In this document: piece after piece, positions 41,717-51,248 of the stretch
Numbering within the stretch: the first letter of the stretch is position 1
Layout of the letters: the number at the start of each line of letters is the position of its first letter
NCBI RefSeq assembly: GCF_900108015.1
Contig: NZ_FNVP01000001.1
Span: 62,001 to 126,000, forward strand
DNA from: Flavobacterium urumqiense
Lineage (GTDB): Bacteria; Bacteroidota; Bacteroidia; Flavobacteriales; Flavobacteriaceae
DNA length: 64,000 bases
Direction of reading: 5' to 3'
The notes under the pieces: model-generated
Told to the model about the DNA's origin: nothing
What the model saw: only the letters and a program-made list of their open reading frames with translations
Database searches by the model: none
Position numbers and translations under genes: made by a program

Positions 41717-43990
41717 TTATGACTTTGCCAGTTTATCCTTTTTTAGTTTAGATGGGATAGCCTTTTTTACAACACTTTTTGATTGCAAATCATCCAAAAC
41801 ATTTAATGCTTCTTCCACATAAATATCTTTTGCTAAAGCTTCATGCCATCTGTTTCTTTTCTCTTTCAAAACTGCGTCCTTATTAACCTCGTCAACTTCA
41901 TATGGCAAGGAAGCAAACTTAAGCGTGTTTTTATAATCTGAAAGTGGCTTATACTTTTTAGCTTTTTCTTCAATTGCATTTTGCGCAATTTTAAATTTTT
42001 CAAGATTCAAACTATAGGTATTATCTGTACTTCTACTATCAATCCATTTTGCATTTTCTTCGATCAATTGAAATTGGGAGCTTTGTGCAATTCTTTTTTT
42101 ACTATTAACAATAGCCTGATTAAAATTTGCATTTTTTTCCCAAACGGAATAAGCAGCCGGATCAATTTTGTCCCATGGCATAGCATTGTCTACGTCACGT
42201 TCACCCATTTTTAAATAAGCATATCTATCAGGCATAACAATATCACTGCTTACGCCTTCAAGTTGTGTTGAACCACCATTAATTCTGTAGAATTTTTGAG
42301 TTGTTGTCTTAATGGCACCTAAATCTCCAACGTCACTGTTGCGCACAAAAGTATTCAAATCATACACATTTTGCACCGTTCCTTTACCATACGTTTGTTT
42401 GCTGCCAATAATAATTCCTCTTTTATAATCTTGAATTGCAGCTGCCAAAATCTCAGACGCCGAAGCTGAAAAACTATTAACCATAATTACTAGTGGCCCG
42501 TCCCATTCAATTTTTTTGTCTCTGTCATATAAGACTTCTTTCTTCTTTCCTGCTGATTTAATTTGCACTATTGGACCTTGTTCAATAAATAATCCGGCAA
42601 TATCAACAACTGTTGATAATGATCCACCTCCATCATCACGAACATCTAACACAATTCCGTTTACTCCGGCTGCTTTTAAACGTTCCACTTCTTTAGCAAT
42701 ATCTTTCCCGGCATCTCTTCCATCTTTATTTTCAAAATCAATATAAAACTTTGGCAAGTAAATAACGCCGTATTTTAATCCGTTTTTATTAACAACGCTA
42801 GATTTAGCAAAGGTCTCTTCAATTTCTACAACATCTCTAATAATAGAAATAACTTTAATAGTTCCGTCTACTTTTTTCACTGTAAGGCGTACTTCCGTCC
42901 CTTTAGGTCCTTTTATTTTCTTAACAACATCATCAAGACGCATCCCAACTACATCAACTGCCTCCTCATCTCCTTGAGCAACTTTCATTACTAAATCTCC
43001 CGCCTCTAATTGTTTACCTCTCCAAGCAGGCCCACCAGAAATAAGTTCAGAAATTTCAGTGAAATCATTTTTCTTTTGAAGACGTGCTCCGATTCCTTCT
43101 AATTTCCCGCTGATAGTTTGATCAAAATGCTCTTTTTCTTCAGGTGCAAAATAATTAGTATGAGGATCAAAACGAGCTGTGATAGAGTTAATATATACAG
43201 AGAACCAATCATTTCTATCTAAATCTTTAATAAATCCAAAATATTCATCAAGTGATTTTCCAGTACTTTCTCTGGTTTCTTTCTCTAACTGTTCAAAAGT
43301 TTTTGGCTTAGCATTATCTGATACCACAGTGCTTTTACCTTTTTTCAGATTAATATTATTGTCTTTTAACTTCTCTTCTTGTCCTGCAACATTTGCAGTA
43401 TCCTTAGCCTCAACAATCCCATTCTTTTTATTTTCTTGAATTTTTAAACGATCTGTTATTGAGGAAAGAGTAGATAATTTTATTTGCTTACGCCATCTTA
43501 CCGTAAGTTCCTTACTATCCTTTGCGTACGGTGCTTTCTCATAGTCTGTATTAAAACGCTCATCAACATTATAATCAAAAGGCTGACTCAAAATGTTTTT
43601 ATAGATTTTTTTACTTTCCTCCATTCTTTGCATTAAACGATCGTAAGTAAGATTGAAAAAAGTCAAGTCTTTATTTAATAATTGATCATCTAATTGAGTT
43701 TCATATTTGGAAAACTCATCAATATCTGATTGCAAGAAAAATCGTTTAGAAGGGTCTAGCGCTTGTATGTAATCTTTATAAATTCCTTTAGAAAAAGTAT
43801 CATCTATAGTTGCAGGATTGTAATGTCCTTTTTGAATTACAAAAGTCAATAGCTCTAAAAGCAATTTATCTTTATCGGGGTCAGTATCTTTTGTTGCATT
43901 AATTTTGAATGCAAATAGCGAGATCGAAAGACACGCAACAACAAGAAGTATTTTATAATTTCTTTTCATATAGTCAGTAATAGTATTCAT
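41717..43990 (-). CDS. carboxy-terminal processing protease (S41, Prc-like)
   Basis: A 757-residue periplasmic or envelope serine protease. A membrane/signal helix (ILLVVACLSISLFAFKI) is followed by the Prc N-terminal domain, a PDZ domain (about 280-370, GARLQKKNDFTEISELISGG, AWRGKQLEAGDLVMKVAQGD), the S41 catalytic core with NSFSASASEILAAA (Ser) and YGKGTVQ (Lys), and a C-terminal DUF3340-type helical region. It trims C-termini of envelope proteins and lipoprotein-linked substrates. ATG start at 43990; the in-frame TTG before it is less likely. Confidence 0.93.
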   Translation of the reverse strand: MNTITDYMKRNYKILLVVACLSISLFAFKINATKDTDPDKDKLLLELLTFVIQKGHYNPATIDDTFSKGIYKDYIQALDPSKRFFLQSDIDEFSKYETQLDDQLLNKDLTFFNLTYDRLMQRMEESKKIYKNILSQPFDYNVDERFNTDYEKAPYAKDSKELTVRWRKQIKLSTLSSITDRLKIQENKKNGIVEAKDTANVAGQEEKLKDNNINLKKGKSTVVSDNAKPKTFEQLEKETRESTGKSLDEYFGFIKDLDRNDWFSVYINSITARFDPHTNYFAPEEKEHFDQTISGKLEGIGARLQKKNDFTEISELISGGPAWRGKQLEAGDLVMKVAQGDEEAVDVVGMRLDDVVKKIKGPKGTEVRLTVKKVDGTIKVISIIRDVVEIEETFAKSSVVNKNGLKYGVIYLPKFYIDFENKDGRDAGKDIAKEVERLKAAGVNGIVLDVRDDGGGSLSTVVDIAGLFIEQGPIVQIKSAGKKKEVLYDRDKKIEWDGPLVIMVNSFSASASEILAAAIQDYKRGIIIGSKQTYGKGTVQNVYDLNTFVRNSDVGDLGAIKTTTQKFYRINGGSTQLEGVSSDIVMPDRYAYLKMGERDVDNAMPWDKIDPAAYSVWEKNANFNQAIVNSKKRIAQSSQFQLIEENAKWIDSRSTDNTYSLNLEKFKIAQNAIEEKAKKYKPLSDYKNTLKFASLPYEVDEVNKDAVLKEKRNRWHEALAKDIYVEEALNVLDDLQSKSVVKKAIPSKLKKDKLAKS

Positions 43991-44148
43991 CAATTTTTAG
44001 TCTAAATTACGGTAAAAACTATGCCAACGTTAACTAGCGCTGCATAATTTTTTGTTAAAGATATAAAATTTGTTTTTTTATTTTAAGTTTAAGAAATCAA
44101 GTTATTAAATTTTATATTCTTTGTTTACAAAATTCGGTTCTGTGTGAC

Positions 44149-44156
44149 TACATTTG
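44149..44156 (+). promoter_or_regulatory. surE promoter -7 motif
   Basis: TACATTTG, an exact TAnnTTTG 43 bases before the surE ATG, with TTTG at 44120-44123 upstream. Confidence 0.55.
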
Positions 44157-44199
44157 TTTTTTAAATATTTAATTAGAAATTCTTTCTTGAAAAAATAAA

Positions 44200-44982
44200 A
44201 TGACAAAACACTCCAAACCTTTAATATTAGTTACAAATGACGATGGCATTTCTGCTCCGGGACTTAGAGCTTTAATAGCTGTTATGTCCGAAATAGGGGA
44301 AGTAATTGTTGTCGCGCCCGACGCACCACAAAGCGCCACCGGTCATGGAATTACCATAAACGACACGCTATATTTAAATAAAATTTCAAAAGACGGTGAT
44401 CTGATCACTGAATATAGTTGCTCCGGCACTCCTGTAGATTGTGTCAAATTTGCAGTCAGTGAAATTCTGAAAAGAAAACCTGATTTGTGTGTATCGGGCG
44501 TTAATCACGGTTCTAATTCTTCTATAAATGTAATATATTCTGGGACTATGAGCGCCGCTGTTGAAGCTGGCATAGAAGGAATTCAAGCTATTGGATTTTC
44601 ATTATTAGATTTTGATTGGAATGCAAATTTTGAAGACATAAAGCCATTTATCAAAAAAATAACATTGGAAGTTCTTGAAAACAAACTGCCCGAAGGAGTT
44701 GTTTTGAATGTAAATTTTCCAAAATTGAAAGAAAAAGATATCCAAGGAATCAAAATTTGTCGCCAAGCTAAAGCTATTTGGATGGAAAAATTCGACAAGC
44801 GTAAAACACCGCACGGCAGAGACTATTATTGGCTTACAGGTGAATTTGTAAACCAAGATCATGGCGAAGACACAGATGAATGGGCATTGAAAAACGGATA
44901 TATATCAGTTGTTCCAGTGCAGTTTGATATGACAGCACATCACGCAACACAACAACTTAACACTTGGAATTGGAATGAATAA
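44200..44982 (+). CDS. surE: 5'/3'-nucleotidase SurE
   Basis: A 260-residue metal-dependent phosphatase acting on nucleoside monophosphates, linked to stationary-phase survival. ILVTNDDGISAPGLRAL holds the metal-binding DD at residues about 15-16. SGVNHGSNSSINVIYSGTMS and AAVEAG form the rest of the site. Its stop overlaps the next gene by eight bases. Confidence 0.95.
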   Translation: MTKHSKPLILVTNDDGISAPGLRALIAVMSEIGEVIVVAPDAPQSATGHGITINDTLYLNKISKDGDLITEYSCSGTPVDCVKFAVSEILKRKPDLCVSGVNHGSNSSINVIYSGTMSAAVEAGIEGIQAIGFSLLDFDWNANFEDIKPFIKKITLEVLENKLPEGVVLNVNFPKLKEKDIQGIKICRQAKAIWMEKFDKRKTPHGRDYYWLTGEFVNQDHGEDTDEWALKNGYISVVPVQFDMTAHHATQQLNTWNWNE

Positions 44983-45247
44983 AATAGATTTGTTGACTGG
45001 ATTTATAATTGGTCTTTTAGCGTCCCTGCTAGGATGCTTCATTTTCATCACTTTTTTTACTGATTACACCTTTTTAGGCGGCATACAACTTATGAAATTT
45101 GAAGGAAAACTAGGTAAAATAATTACCCTTGGATCCATTCTTGATTTGGTAGCATTTGCAATTTTACTCAAATTAAATAAAGAACTAATGGCACGCGGAG
45201 TCATTTTGGCAGTCCTATTTTTAGCGCTTCTTTCTTTGTTTGTTTAG
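44975..45247 (+). CDS. small membrane protein between surE and lpxB
   Basis: A 90-residue protein with three hydrophobic segments (LLTGFIIGLLASLLGCFIFI, LGSILDLVAFAILLKL, VILAVLFLALLSLFV). It overlaps surE by eight bases, so it is translated with it. The family is unknown to me. The arrangement surE, small membrane protein, lpxB suggests an envelope-related role but gives no proof. Confidence 0.75.
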   Translation: MNKIDLLTGFIIGLLASLLGCFIFITFFTDYTFLGGIQLMKFEGKLGKIITLGSILDLVAFAILLKLNKELMARGVILAVLFLALLSLFV

Positions 45248-45263
45248 AAAAAAAAATAATTGA

Positions 45264-45271
45264 TACCTTTG
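45264..45271 (+). promoter_or_regulatory. lpxB promoter -7 motif
   Basis: TACCTTTG, an exact TAnnTTTG 80 bases before the lpxB ATG. Confidence 0.45.
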
Positions 45272-45351
45272 TTTCATTAGATAGCATTCTAAAATAATTC
45301 TGATTTGAGATTCATTTCGACACGTAAAGGACTCCAAACACAACATAAAAT

Positions 45352-46464
45352 ATGAAATACTACATCATAGCTGGAGAGGCTTCAGGCGATTTACATGGTT
45401 CCAATTTGATGAAAGCACTTTACATAGAAGATCCCAATGCTGACATTCGGTTTTGGGGTGGCGATTTGATGCGAAATGTTGGCGGCACTTTAGTAAAACA
45501 TTACCGAGAATTAGCTTTTATGGGCTTTGTTGAAGTCATTTTTAATTTAAAAACTATTTTGAATAATATCAAAATATGTAAAAAAGACATTACTGGCTTT
45601 CAGCCCGATGTAATTATTTTCATAGATTATCCTGGTTTCAATTTGCGTATTGCAAAATGGTCGAAAGAATGCGGTTTCAAAAATCATTACTATATTTCTC
45701 CGCAAATTTGGGCTTGGAAAGAAAATCGAATTACCGAAATCAAACGTGACATAGATAAAATGTATGTCATTTTACCTTTCGAAAAAAGTTTTTACGAAGA
45801 CAAGCATCATTTTCCTGTTGAGTTTGTAGGCCATCCATTGATTGACGCGATTCACAACCAAAAGCCAATTGATGCATCTGTTTTTAGAAAGGAAAATAAA
45901 TTAAACGAAAAACCTATCATTGCTATTTTACCAGGTAGCCGACAACAGGAAATCACAAAAATGTTATCTGTGATGCTTAGCGTAGTCAATGATTTTCCGG
46001 ATTATCAATTTGTGATTGCTGGCGCTCCAAGTCACGAATATTCATTTTATGAAAGTTTCATTTCAAATGAAAATATAAAATTTATATCGAACAAAACCTA
46101 TGATTTGCTGCAAAATGCTACTGCCGCTCTAGTTACTTCAGGTACGGCGACATTAGAAACGGCACTTTTTAAAGTTCCTGAAGTTGTATGTTACAAGGGC
46201 AGCTGGGCTTCTTACCAAATTGCAAAACGAATAGTTACACTTAAATATATTTCTTTAGTCAATTTGATCATGGATAAAGAAGTGGTAACAGAATTAATTC
46301 AAGAAGACTGCTCAACGAAACGCATTCGAACGGAATTAAAAAAGATACTGGAATACAATTACCGAAGTACTATTTTGCAAGAATATGAGTTATTAGAAGA
46401 GAAACTTGGCGGAATTGGAGCAAGTACCAAAACAGCAAAATTGATTGTTGCTGATTTGCAGTAA
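45352..46464 (+). CDS. lpxB: lipid-A-disaccharide synthase
   Basis: A 370-residue GT-B (GT19) enzyme that joins UDP-diacylglucosamine and lipid X to lipid A disaccharide at the inner membrane. YYIIAGEASGDLHGSNLMKA (N-terminal signature), PQIWAWKENRI, EFVGHPLID, ILPGSRQQEI and VTSGTATLETALF (donor site) are all present. It shows that the organism makes lipid A. The C40 lipoprotein gene follows closely. Confidence 0.96.
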   Translation: MKYYIIAGEASGDLHGSNLMKALYIEDPNADIRFWGGDLMRNVGGTLVKHYRELAFMGFVEVIFNLKTILNNIKICKKDITGFQPDVIIFIDYPGFNLRIAKWSKECGFKNHYYISPQIWAWKENRITEIKRDIDKMYVILPFEKSFYEDKHHFPVEFVGHPLIDAIHNQKPIDASVFRKENKLNEKPIIAILPGSRQQEITKMLSVMLSVVNDFPDYQFVIAGAPSHEYSFYESFISNENIKFISNKTYDLLQNATAALVTSGTATLETALFKVPEVVCYKGSWASYQIAKRIVTLKYISLVNLIMDKEVVTELIQEDCSTKRIRTELKKILEYNYRSTILQEYELLEEKLGGIGASTKTAKLIVADLQ

Positions 46465-46509
46465 TTTTAGTTGTTTCTTAATTCTTTAAATTTACAAAAA
46501 TCAAATCTT

Positions 46510-47016
46510 TTGAGACAGGCACTATATACTTTTTTACTACTACTCTTTTTTACTGCTTGTAAACCAACAGCTGCAATTATTACTTCCAAAAAAGAGAATC
46601 CCACCAAATCAGAAAAGAGAAAAACAAGTCATTTGATTGAACAATTAATCGATACCGCCACTGAAAATATCGGCATTAAATATAAAAACGCGGGTACAAC
46701 AAAAGCTGGCTTTGATTGCTCGGGGCTAATGTATAATATCTTTAATTCCTATAACATAACTCTTCCCCACTCTTCTTATGAACAATCAAAATTAGGGATG
46801 ATTTTAAATCGAAACCGAGAAGAAGCTAAAAAAGGAGATTTAATTTTTTTTAAAACCAATAGTAAATCTAAAATCAATCATGTAGGAATAGTTATTGAGG
46901 TTAATGATGACGAAATAAAATTTATACATGCTTCTACTTCAAAAGGAGTAATTATTTCCTCAACAAAAGAATCGTACTATCAAAGAACATTTGCTCAGCT
47001 AAATAGAATTTTGTAA
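46510..47016 (+). CDS. NlpC/P60 (C40) lipoprotein peptidase
   Basis: A 168-residue lipoprotein. With the TTG start at 46510 the N-terminus MRQALYTFLLLLFFTAC is a lipobox signal with Cys17. The NlpC/P60 domain has catalytic Cys in AGFDCSGLMYNIF, His in INHVGIVIE and the third polar residue near FIHAS. These enzymes cut the gamma-D-Glu-meso-DAP bond in peptidoglycan stem peptides. An in-frame TTG 13 codons upstream would add a tail without signal logic, so I prefer the later start. Confidence 0.85.
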   Translation: MRQALYTFLLLLFFTACKPTAAIITSKKENPTKSEKRKTSHLIEQLIDTATENIGIKYKNAGTTKAGFDCSGLMYNIFNSYNITLPHSSYEQSKLGMILNRNREEAKKGDLIFFKTNSKSKINHVGIVIEVNDDEIKFIHASTSKGVIISSTKESYYQRTFAQLNRIL

Positions 47017-47109
47017 AAAAGTACTAATCTACTTTCATAAATTAAAGTTTACAATTAATTTAAAAAAACGCAAGGTTATTTCTTACTAAAAATATTGTAC
47101 TTTAGAAAC

Positions 47110-49146
47110 ATGAAAGTGCTGCAATTTCCTTTAGCGAGAATAACATTTGGTTTTGTTCTAGGCATAATTGCTGCCTTTTACTTAAACCCCACGGCAAGCA
47201 TAGCCTTTATTTTGCTATTGATTTCTTTTATAGCTTTTGGGATTACTTATTTTTTATCAAGAAAAAATGCTATTCCTCCTTTATTTTTTGGCTTAGTCAC
47301 TTGTTTTCTTTCTTTTTTTATTGGCACAACAACTTAAATCACACATAATGACTTTTTCCAAAAAAGTAATTATATACATTATAGCTCCATTTTTGAAAAA
47401 CCACATTTGCTTTCCGTCACGCTGCGAGAGAAATTAAAAAGTTCGAATTCTAATGATCGATATATTGCCATTGTAAACCATATAGACCAATTAGAAAGTA
47501 CGGGTAGAGTAATCCTTAATGTTCGAAAAGACAGTTTACAACATGTGTTTGAGATAGGCAATATTTTACAAATTAAAACTACTTTACAGAAAAATAGTCC
47601 TCCAAATAATCCCGACCAGTTTGATTACAGCAAATATCTTGAAAACAAACAAATCTTTGCACAATTATATGCTGACACTGACGAAATTCGCATCAACACT
47701 GAAATAGAAAAGAACATTTGGTACTATACCTCCAAATTAAGATCTACAATCATTCGTAATTTAGAGAAAAGCGACTTTCATAAAACAGAATTAAATGTTG
47801 CCATTGCTCTAATTCTGGGACAACAACAAGATATTTCTCCTGAAATTATTCGGGATTATCAATACGCGGGCGCCGTACATATATTGTCAGTTTCAGGATT
47901 ACATATTGGGTTTATATTACTTTTTGTAACTTTTATTCTCAAACCTCTACCCAACACAAAACGAGGTTCTCTCTTCAAGTTGATAATTATCCTATCCTCA
48001 TTGTTCCTCTTTGGCATAATTGCAGGACTGGCACCATCGGTAGTGCGTTCTGTCACCATGTTTTCGTTCGTCGCAATAGGAAATCATTTACGAAGAAGCG
48101 TAAACATTTATCACACGTTACTCGTTTCCATACTAATTATATTGCTTTTCGAACCCTCATTCTTATTTGATGTTGGATTTCAATTAAGTTATATTGCTCT
48201 GTTTTTTATCATTTGGTTGCAACCACTTTTAGCATCTGTATGGTTACCAAAAAATAAGATTACCAAATATATTTGGGATATTCTGACTGTTTCCTTTGCC
48301 GCTCAAATCGGCACCTTACCTTTAAGCATTTATTACTTCCATCAATTTCCGGGATTGTTCTTTGTCACTAATTTAGTCATTATCCCACTGCTCAGCATTA
48401 TAATGGTTTTAGGCGTTGTGGTTATGGTTTTGGCCGCATTTGGCTATGTTCCTTTTGTATTTGCCAAACCTTTGGAATGGAGTATCTATTATTTGAATAA
48501 GATAATTAATTCAATCGCGTCTTTGGAACAATTCATAATTCATAATATCTCCTTTAATTATTCCCTTTTAATCACTAGTTACTTGTTGATTATTGCAGCA
48601 GTAATTTGGTTTAAGAAACCAAATTTTAGTAAATTTATTTTCCTACTGATTACCATTGTCATTTTACAAACATCATTTTTGCAAAATCGATATAACATTC
48701 AAAACCAGCAAGAATGGGTCGTATTCAATTTGAAAAAAAACACATTAATTACGGAGCGAAATGGCAATGATGTCAGTATGTACGCAAACGACAGTATTTT
48801 AAAAATCTCCAGAAAAAACAGCACTCTAAACTCTTATTTAGTCGGTAATTTTAGTATTTTGAAAACAAAAAAAAGACTTCAAAATATTGCCTTTTTCAAA
48901 GGGAATAAAATTATGATTATTGATAGTTTTGGTATTTATCCAAAAAATATAAAGCCTGACATTTTAATGCTTACCCAATCTCCAAAAATAAATCTCGAAC
49001 GACTTTTTCAAACGGTATCTCCTAAAATAGTTGTCGCTGATGCATCCAACTACAAAACGATTCAGAAGCTTTGGAAAGCAACTTGTGCTAAACAAAAAAT
49101 CCCTTTTCACGCAACTGGTAAAAAGGGATTCTATAAATTGAATTAA
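47110..49146 (+). pseudogene. comEC: comEC/rec2 interrupted by an in-frame TAA
   Basis: ComEC forms the inner-membrane DNA channel of natural transformation. From ATG at 47110 (MKVLQFPLARITFGFVLGII) the frame stops at TAA 47335-47337, yet the same frame resumes at once (ITHNDFFQKSNYIHYSSIFE) and runs to 49146 with the competence core (LILGQQQDISPEIIRDYQYA, then GAVHILSVSGLHIGFILLFV) and about ten helices. A single C-to-T change, CAA (Gln) to TAA, would explain it. Without the stop the protein would be about 678 residues. The C-terminal metallo-beta-lactamase-like part (from about 540) is reduced and lacks an obvious metal site. Restart at the TTG at 47407 would lose the first two helices. Confidence 0.8.
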
Positions 49147-49149
49147 GTA

Positions 49150-49611
49150 TTATTTCTTTTTCAGTATACCGTTTGCGACTTCAAGCCAAGCGGCTGGACC
49201 TCCAGCGACATATCCTGTAGTTCCTAACCCTTCAAAATTGACTTTTCCGTCTTTATTAGTTCCATTTGCAAAGCAAATTGTTGGAAAACCTTGTATCGAA
49301 AAAGCCTGTTGCAATTCATTATTTTGGGCTTTTATTTCAGGGTTTTGCGCTGTTCTTCTTGGATAATCTAACTCCACCAAAATTACATTTGCTTTTGCCC
49401 ATTTTTCAAACTCTGGTGTTTTCAACACCTCTTTCTGCAACCGTATACACCAACCACACCAGTCGCTGCCTGTAAAAAACATTAATAAAGGTTTTTTCTC
49501 TTTATTTCCAATGGCAATTGCTTCCTTAACATTAGTGTGCCATTTTAGTTCTTGTGCCTGCATGACGAAACATCCAAAAACCAACATCGTAAGTAAAAGT
49601 ATCTTTTTCAT
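49150..49611 (-). CDS. secreted thioredoxin-family protein
   Basis: A 153-residue protein with signal peptide MKKILLLTMLVFGCFVMQAQ and a thioredoxin fold whose active site is SDWCGWCIRLQKEV (CGWC, residues about 50-53). FPTICFANG carries the cis-Pro. The subfamily is the thioredoxin_7/DUF255-like type common in Bacteroidota. It acts in the periplasm, probably in thiol-disulfide exchange. The gene follows the POT transporter genes on the same strand and stops three bases from the convergent comEC. Confidence 0.88.
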   Translation of the reverse strand: MKKILLLTMLVFGCFVMQAQELKWHTNVKEAIAIGNKEKKPLLMFFTGSDWCGWCIRLQKEVLKTPEFEKWAKANVILVELDYPRRTAQNPEIKAQNNELQQAFSIQGFPTICFANGTNKDGKVNFEGLGTTGYVAGGPAAWLEVANGILKKK

Positions 49612-49662
49612 AAATTTTAATTTAAAATTTTAAAATCAAAAACAATGCCTAAAATTAGTAAT

Positions 49663-51174
49663 TTATTTTACTTCTTGCATTAATTTTTTTACGAAAGGTG
49701 AAATAACAATTAAAAGAATCCCCGCGATTAAAGCATAAATAGCCAATTGCTTGTATCCATCGGCATAAACAATTAATTTTTCAAGATTAGTTGAATTTTC
49801 AGAAGCTCCGGCAATATTCGCCCCTAATAATCCAGCAAAATACTGTCCATATGCACTTGCAAGAAACCACATTCCCATCATTACGGCTTGCACTTTTTGA
49901 GGCGATAATTTTGTCATAGCGGACATTCCAATTGGCGATAAACACAACTCTCCAAAAGTGATAACAAACCAACCAAAAGTGAACAAATCCAGTGAGGTAA
50001 CACCATTTGCGTTAGCAAAGAATTTTGTGTAATAAAAAACATAAAAACCACCTGCAAGAAACAAAAAGCCCAATCCAAATTTTACCACTGTATTCGGCTC
50101 AATTTTTCGTTTACTCATCCACAACCACACTAATCCAACAAGAGCAGCAAAAGCAATTACAAAGAATGAATTAGCCGAATTATTTACACCGTTAGGATCT
50201 AATGGCACACCTAAAACCGTTTTACTTAAATTACTCTCTGCAAAAAGACTTAATGAACCCCCGCTTTGTTCGAAAAATGCCCAAAAAACAATAGAAAACA
50301 AAACAAACACTAGTGCAGCAAGCAATTTTTTATTCTCGGAAGCAGAAAAATTTCTCATTTCAAAAAGTAAATACAATAAAGAACAAGGGCCAATTATGTA
50401 CATAAATATATCAGTATAGCCCGAATTAGAAACTAATAAAATTATAACCGGAATAATGGCAAGTGAACCAAGGTAAGTACCGTATTCATAAACTTTCCTT
50501 CTAGAATTTTCCAGACTTAACAAAGGTGAAATTCCAATGTCTCCTAAGCTTTTTTGAGTTTGGACAAAAGTCAATAAACTTATGACCATAACAATTGCAG
50601 CAAAACCAAAAGCAACGTTCCATCTTAAATGTTCGGGGACAATAGCAGACAACATGGACCCATTAGCCACAGCAATACACAAATAACCGCCAATCAGAGC
50701 GCCAAGATTTACTCCCATATAGAAAAAAGAAAAACCGGCGTCTCTTCTATTATCATCGTCTTTATACAAACGTCCCACCATAGTAGAAATATTTGGTTTA
50801 AAAAAACCAGTCCCTATAATAGTAAAACTAATTCCGATAAAGAAAAATTGATGAGGATCTAATGCCAAAATAATACTTCCGGCAATCATTAAAATCCCTC
50901 CCCAAAATAATGATTTTCTAAAACCCAAAATTTTATCAGCAAACATCCCTCCAATAAAAGTAAAAGCATAAACAAAAGCTTGAGTAGCGCCATACTGCAA
51001 ATTAGCATTTACAGCATTCATATTTAATTGGTTCACCATAAAAATAACCAACATTCCTCGCATACCGTAAAAACTGAAACGTTCCCACATTTCACTAAAA
51101 AATAAATACCACAATTGCTTTGGGTACTTGCCTTTGAAATTTTGTATTTCTTCTATTGTTACATTTTGAGCCAT
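49663..51174 (-). CDS. POT-family peptide transporter (first of two)
   Basis: A 503-residue MFS transporter with about 12-14 helices. The POT signature ExxERFxFY is present as EMWERFSFY (about residues 28-36). Further motifs are KPNISTMVGRLY and FFYMGVNLGALIGG. These proteins import di- and tripeptides with protons. A neighbouring DPP-IV gene makes dipeptides. The palindromic terminator at 51195-51220 separates it from the second POT gene upstream. Confidence 0.93.
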   Translation of the reverse strand: MAQNVTIEEIQNFKGKYPKQLWYLFFSEMWERFSFYGMRGMLVIFMVNQLNMNAVNANLQYGATQAFVYAFTFIGGMFADKILGFRKSLFWGGILMIAGSIILALDPHQFFFIGISFTIIGTGFFKPNISTMVGRLYKDDDNRRDAGFSFFYMGVNLGALIGGYLCIAVANGSMLSAIVPEHLRWNVAFGFAAIVMVISLLTFVQTQKSLGDIGISPLLSLENSRRKVYEYGTYLGSLAIIPVIILLVSNSGYTDIFMYIIGPCSLLYLLFEMRNFSASENKKLLAALVFVLFSIVFWAFFEQSGGSLSLFAESNLSKTVLGVPLDPNGVNNSANSFFVIAFAALVGLVWLWMSKRKIEPNTVVKFGLGFLFLAGGFYVFYYTKFFANANGVTSLDLFTFGWFVITFGELCLSPIGMSAMTKLSPQKVQAVMMGMWFLASAYGQYFAGLLGANIAGASENSTNLEKLIVYADGYKQLAIYALIAGILLIVISPFVKKLMQEVK

Positions 51175-51194
51175 TTGCGAAGTATTTAAAAAAA

Positions 51195-51220
51195 CAAACC
51201 TACAAGAATTCTTGTAGGTT
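51195..51220 (-). terminator. terminator between the two POT genes
   Basis: AAACCTACAAG and CTTGTAGGTTT are perfect inverse repeats around AATT. On the minus strand a run of T follows. Confidence 0.82.
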
Positions 51221-51248
51221 TGAAAGATATTATTTTATTTTTTTAGTA

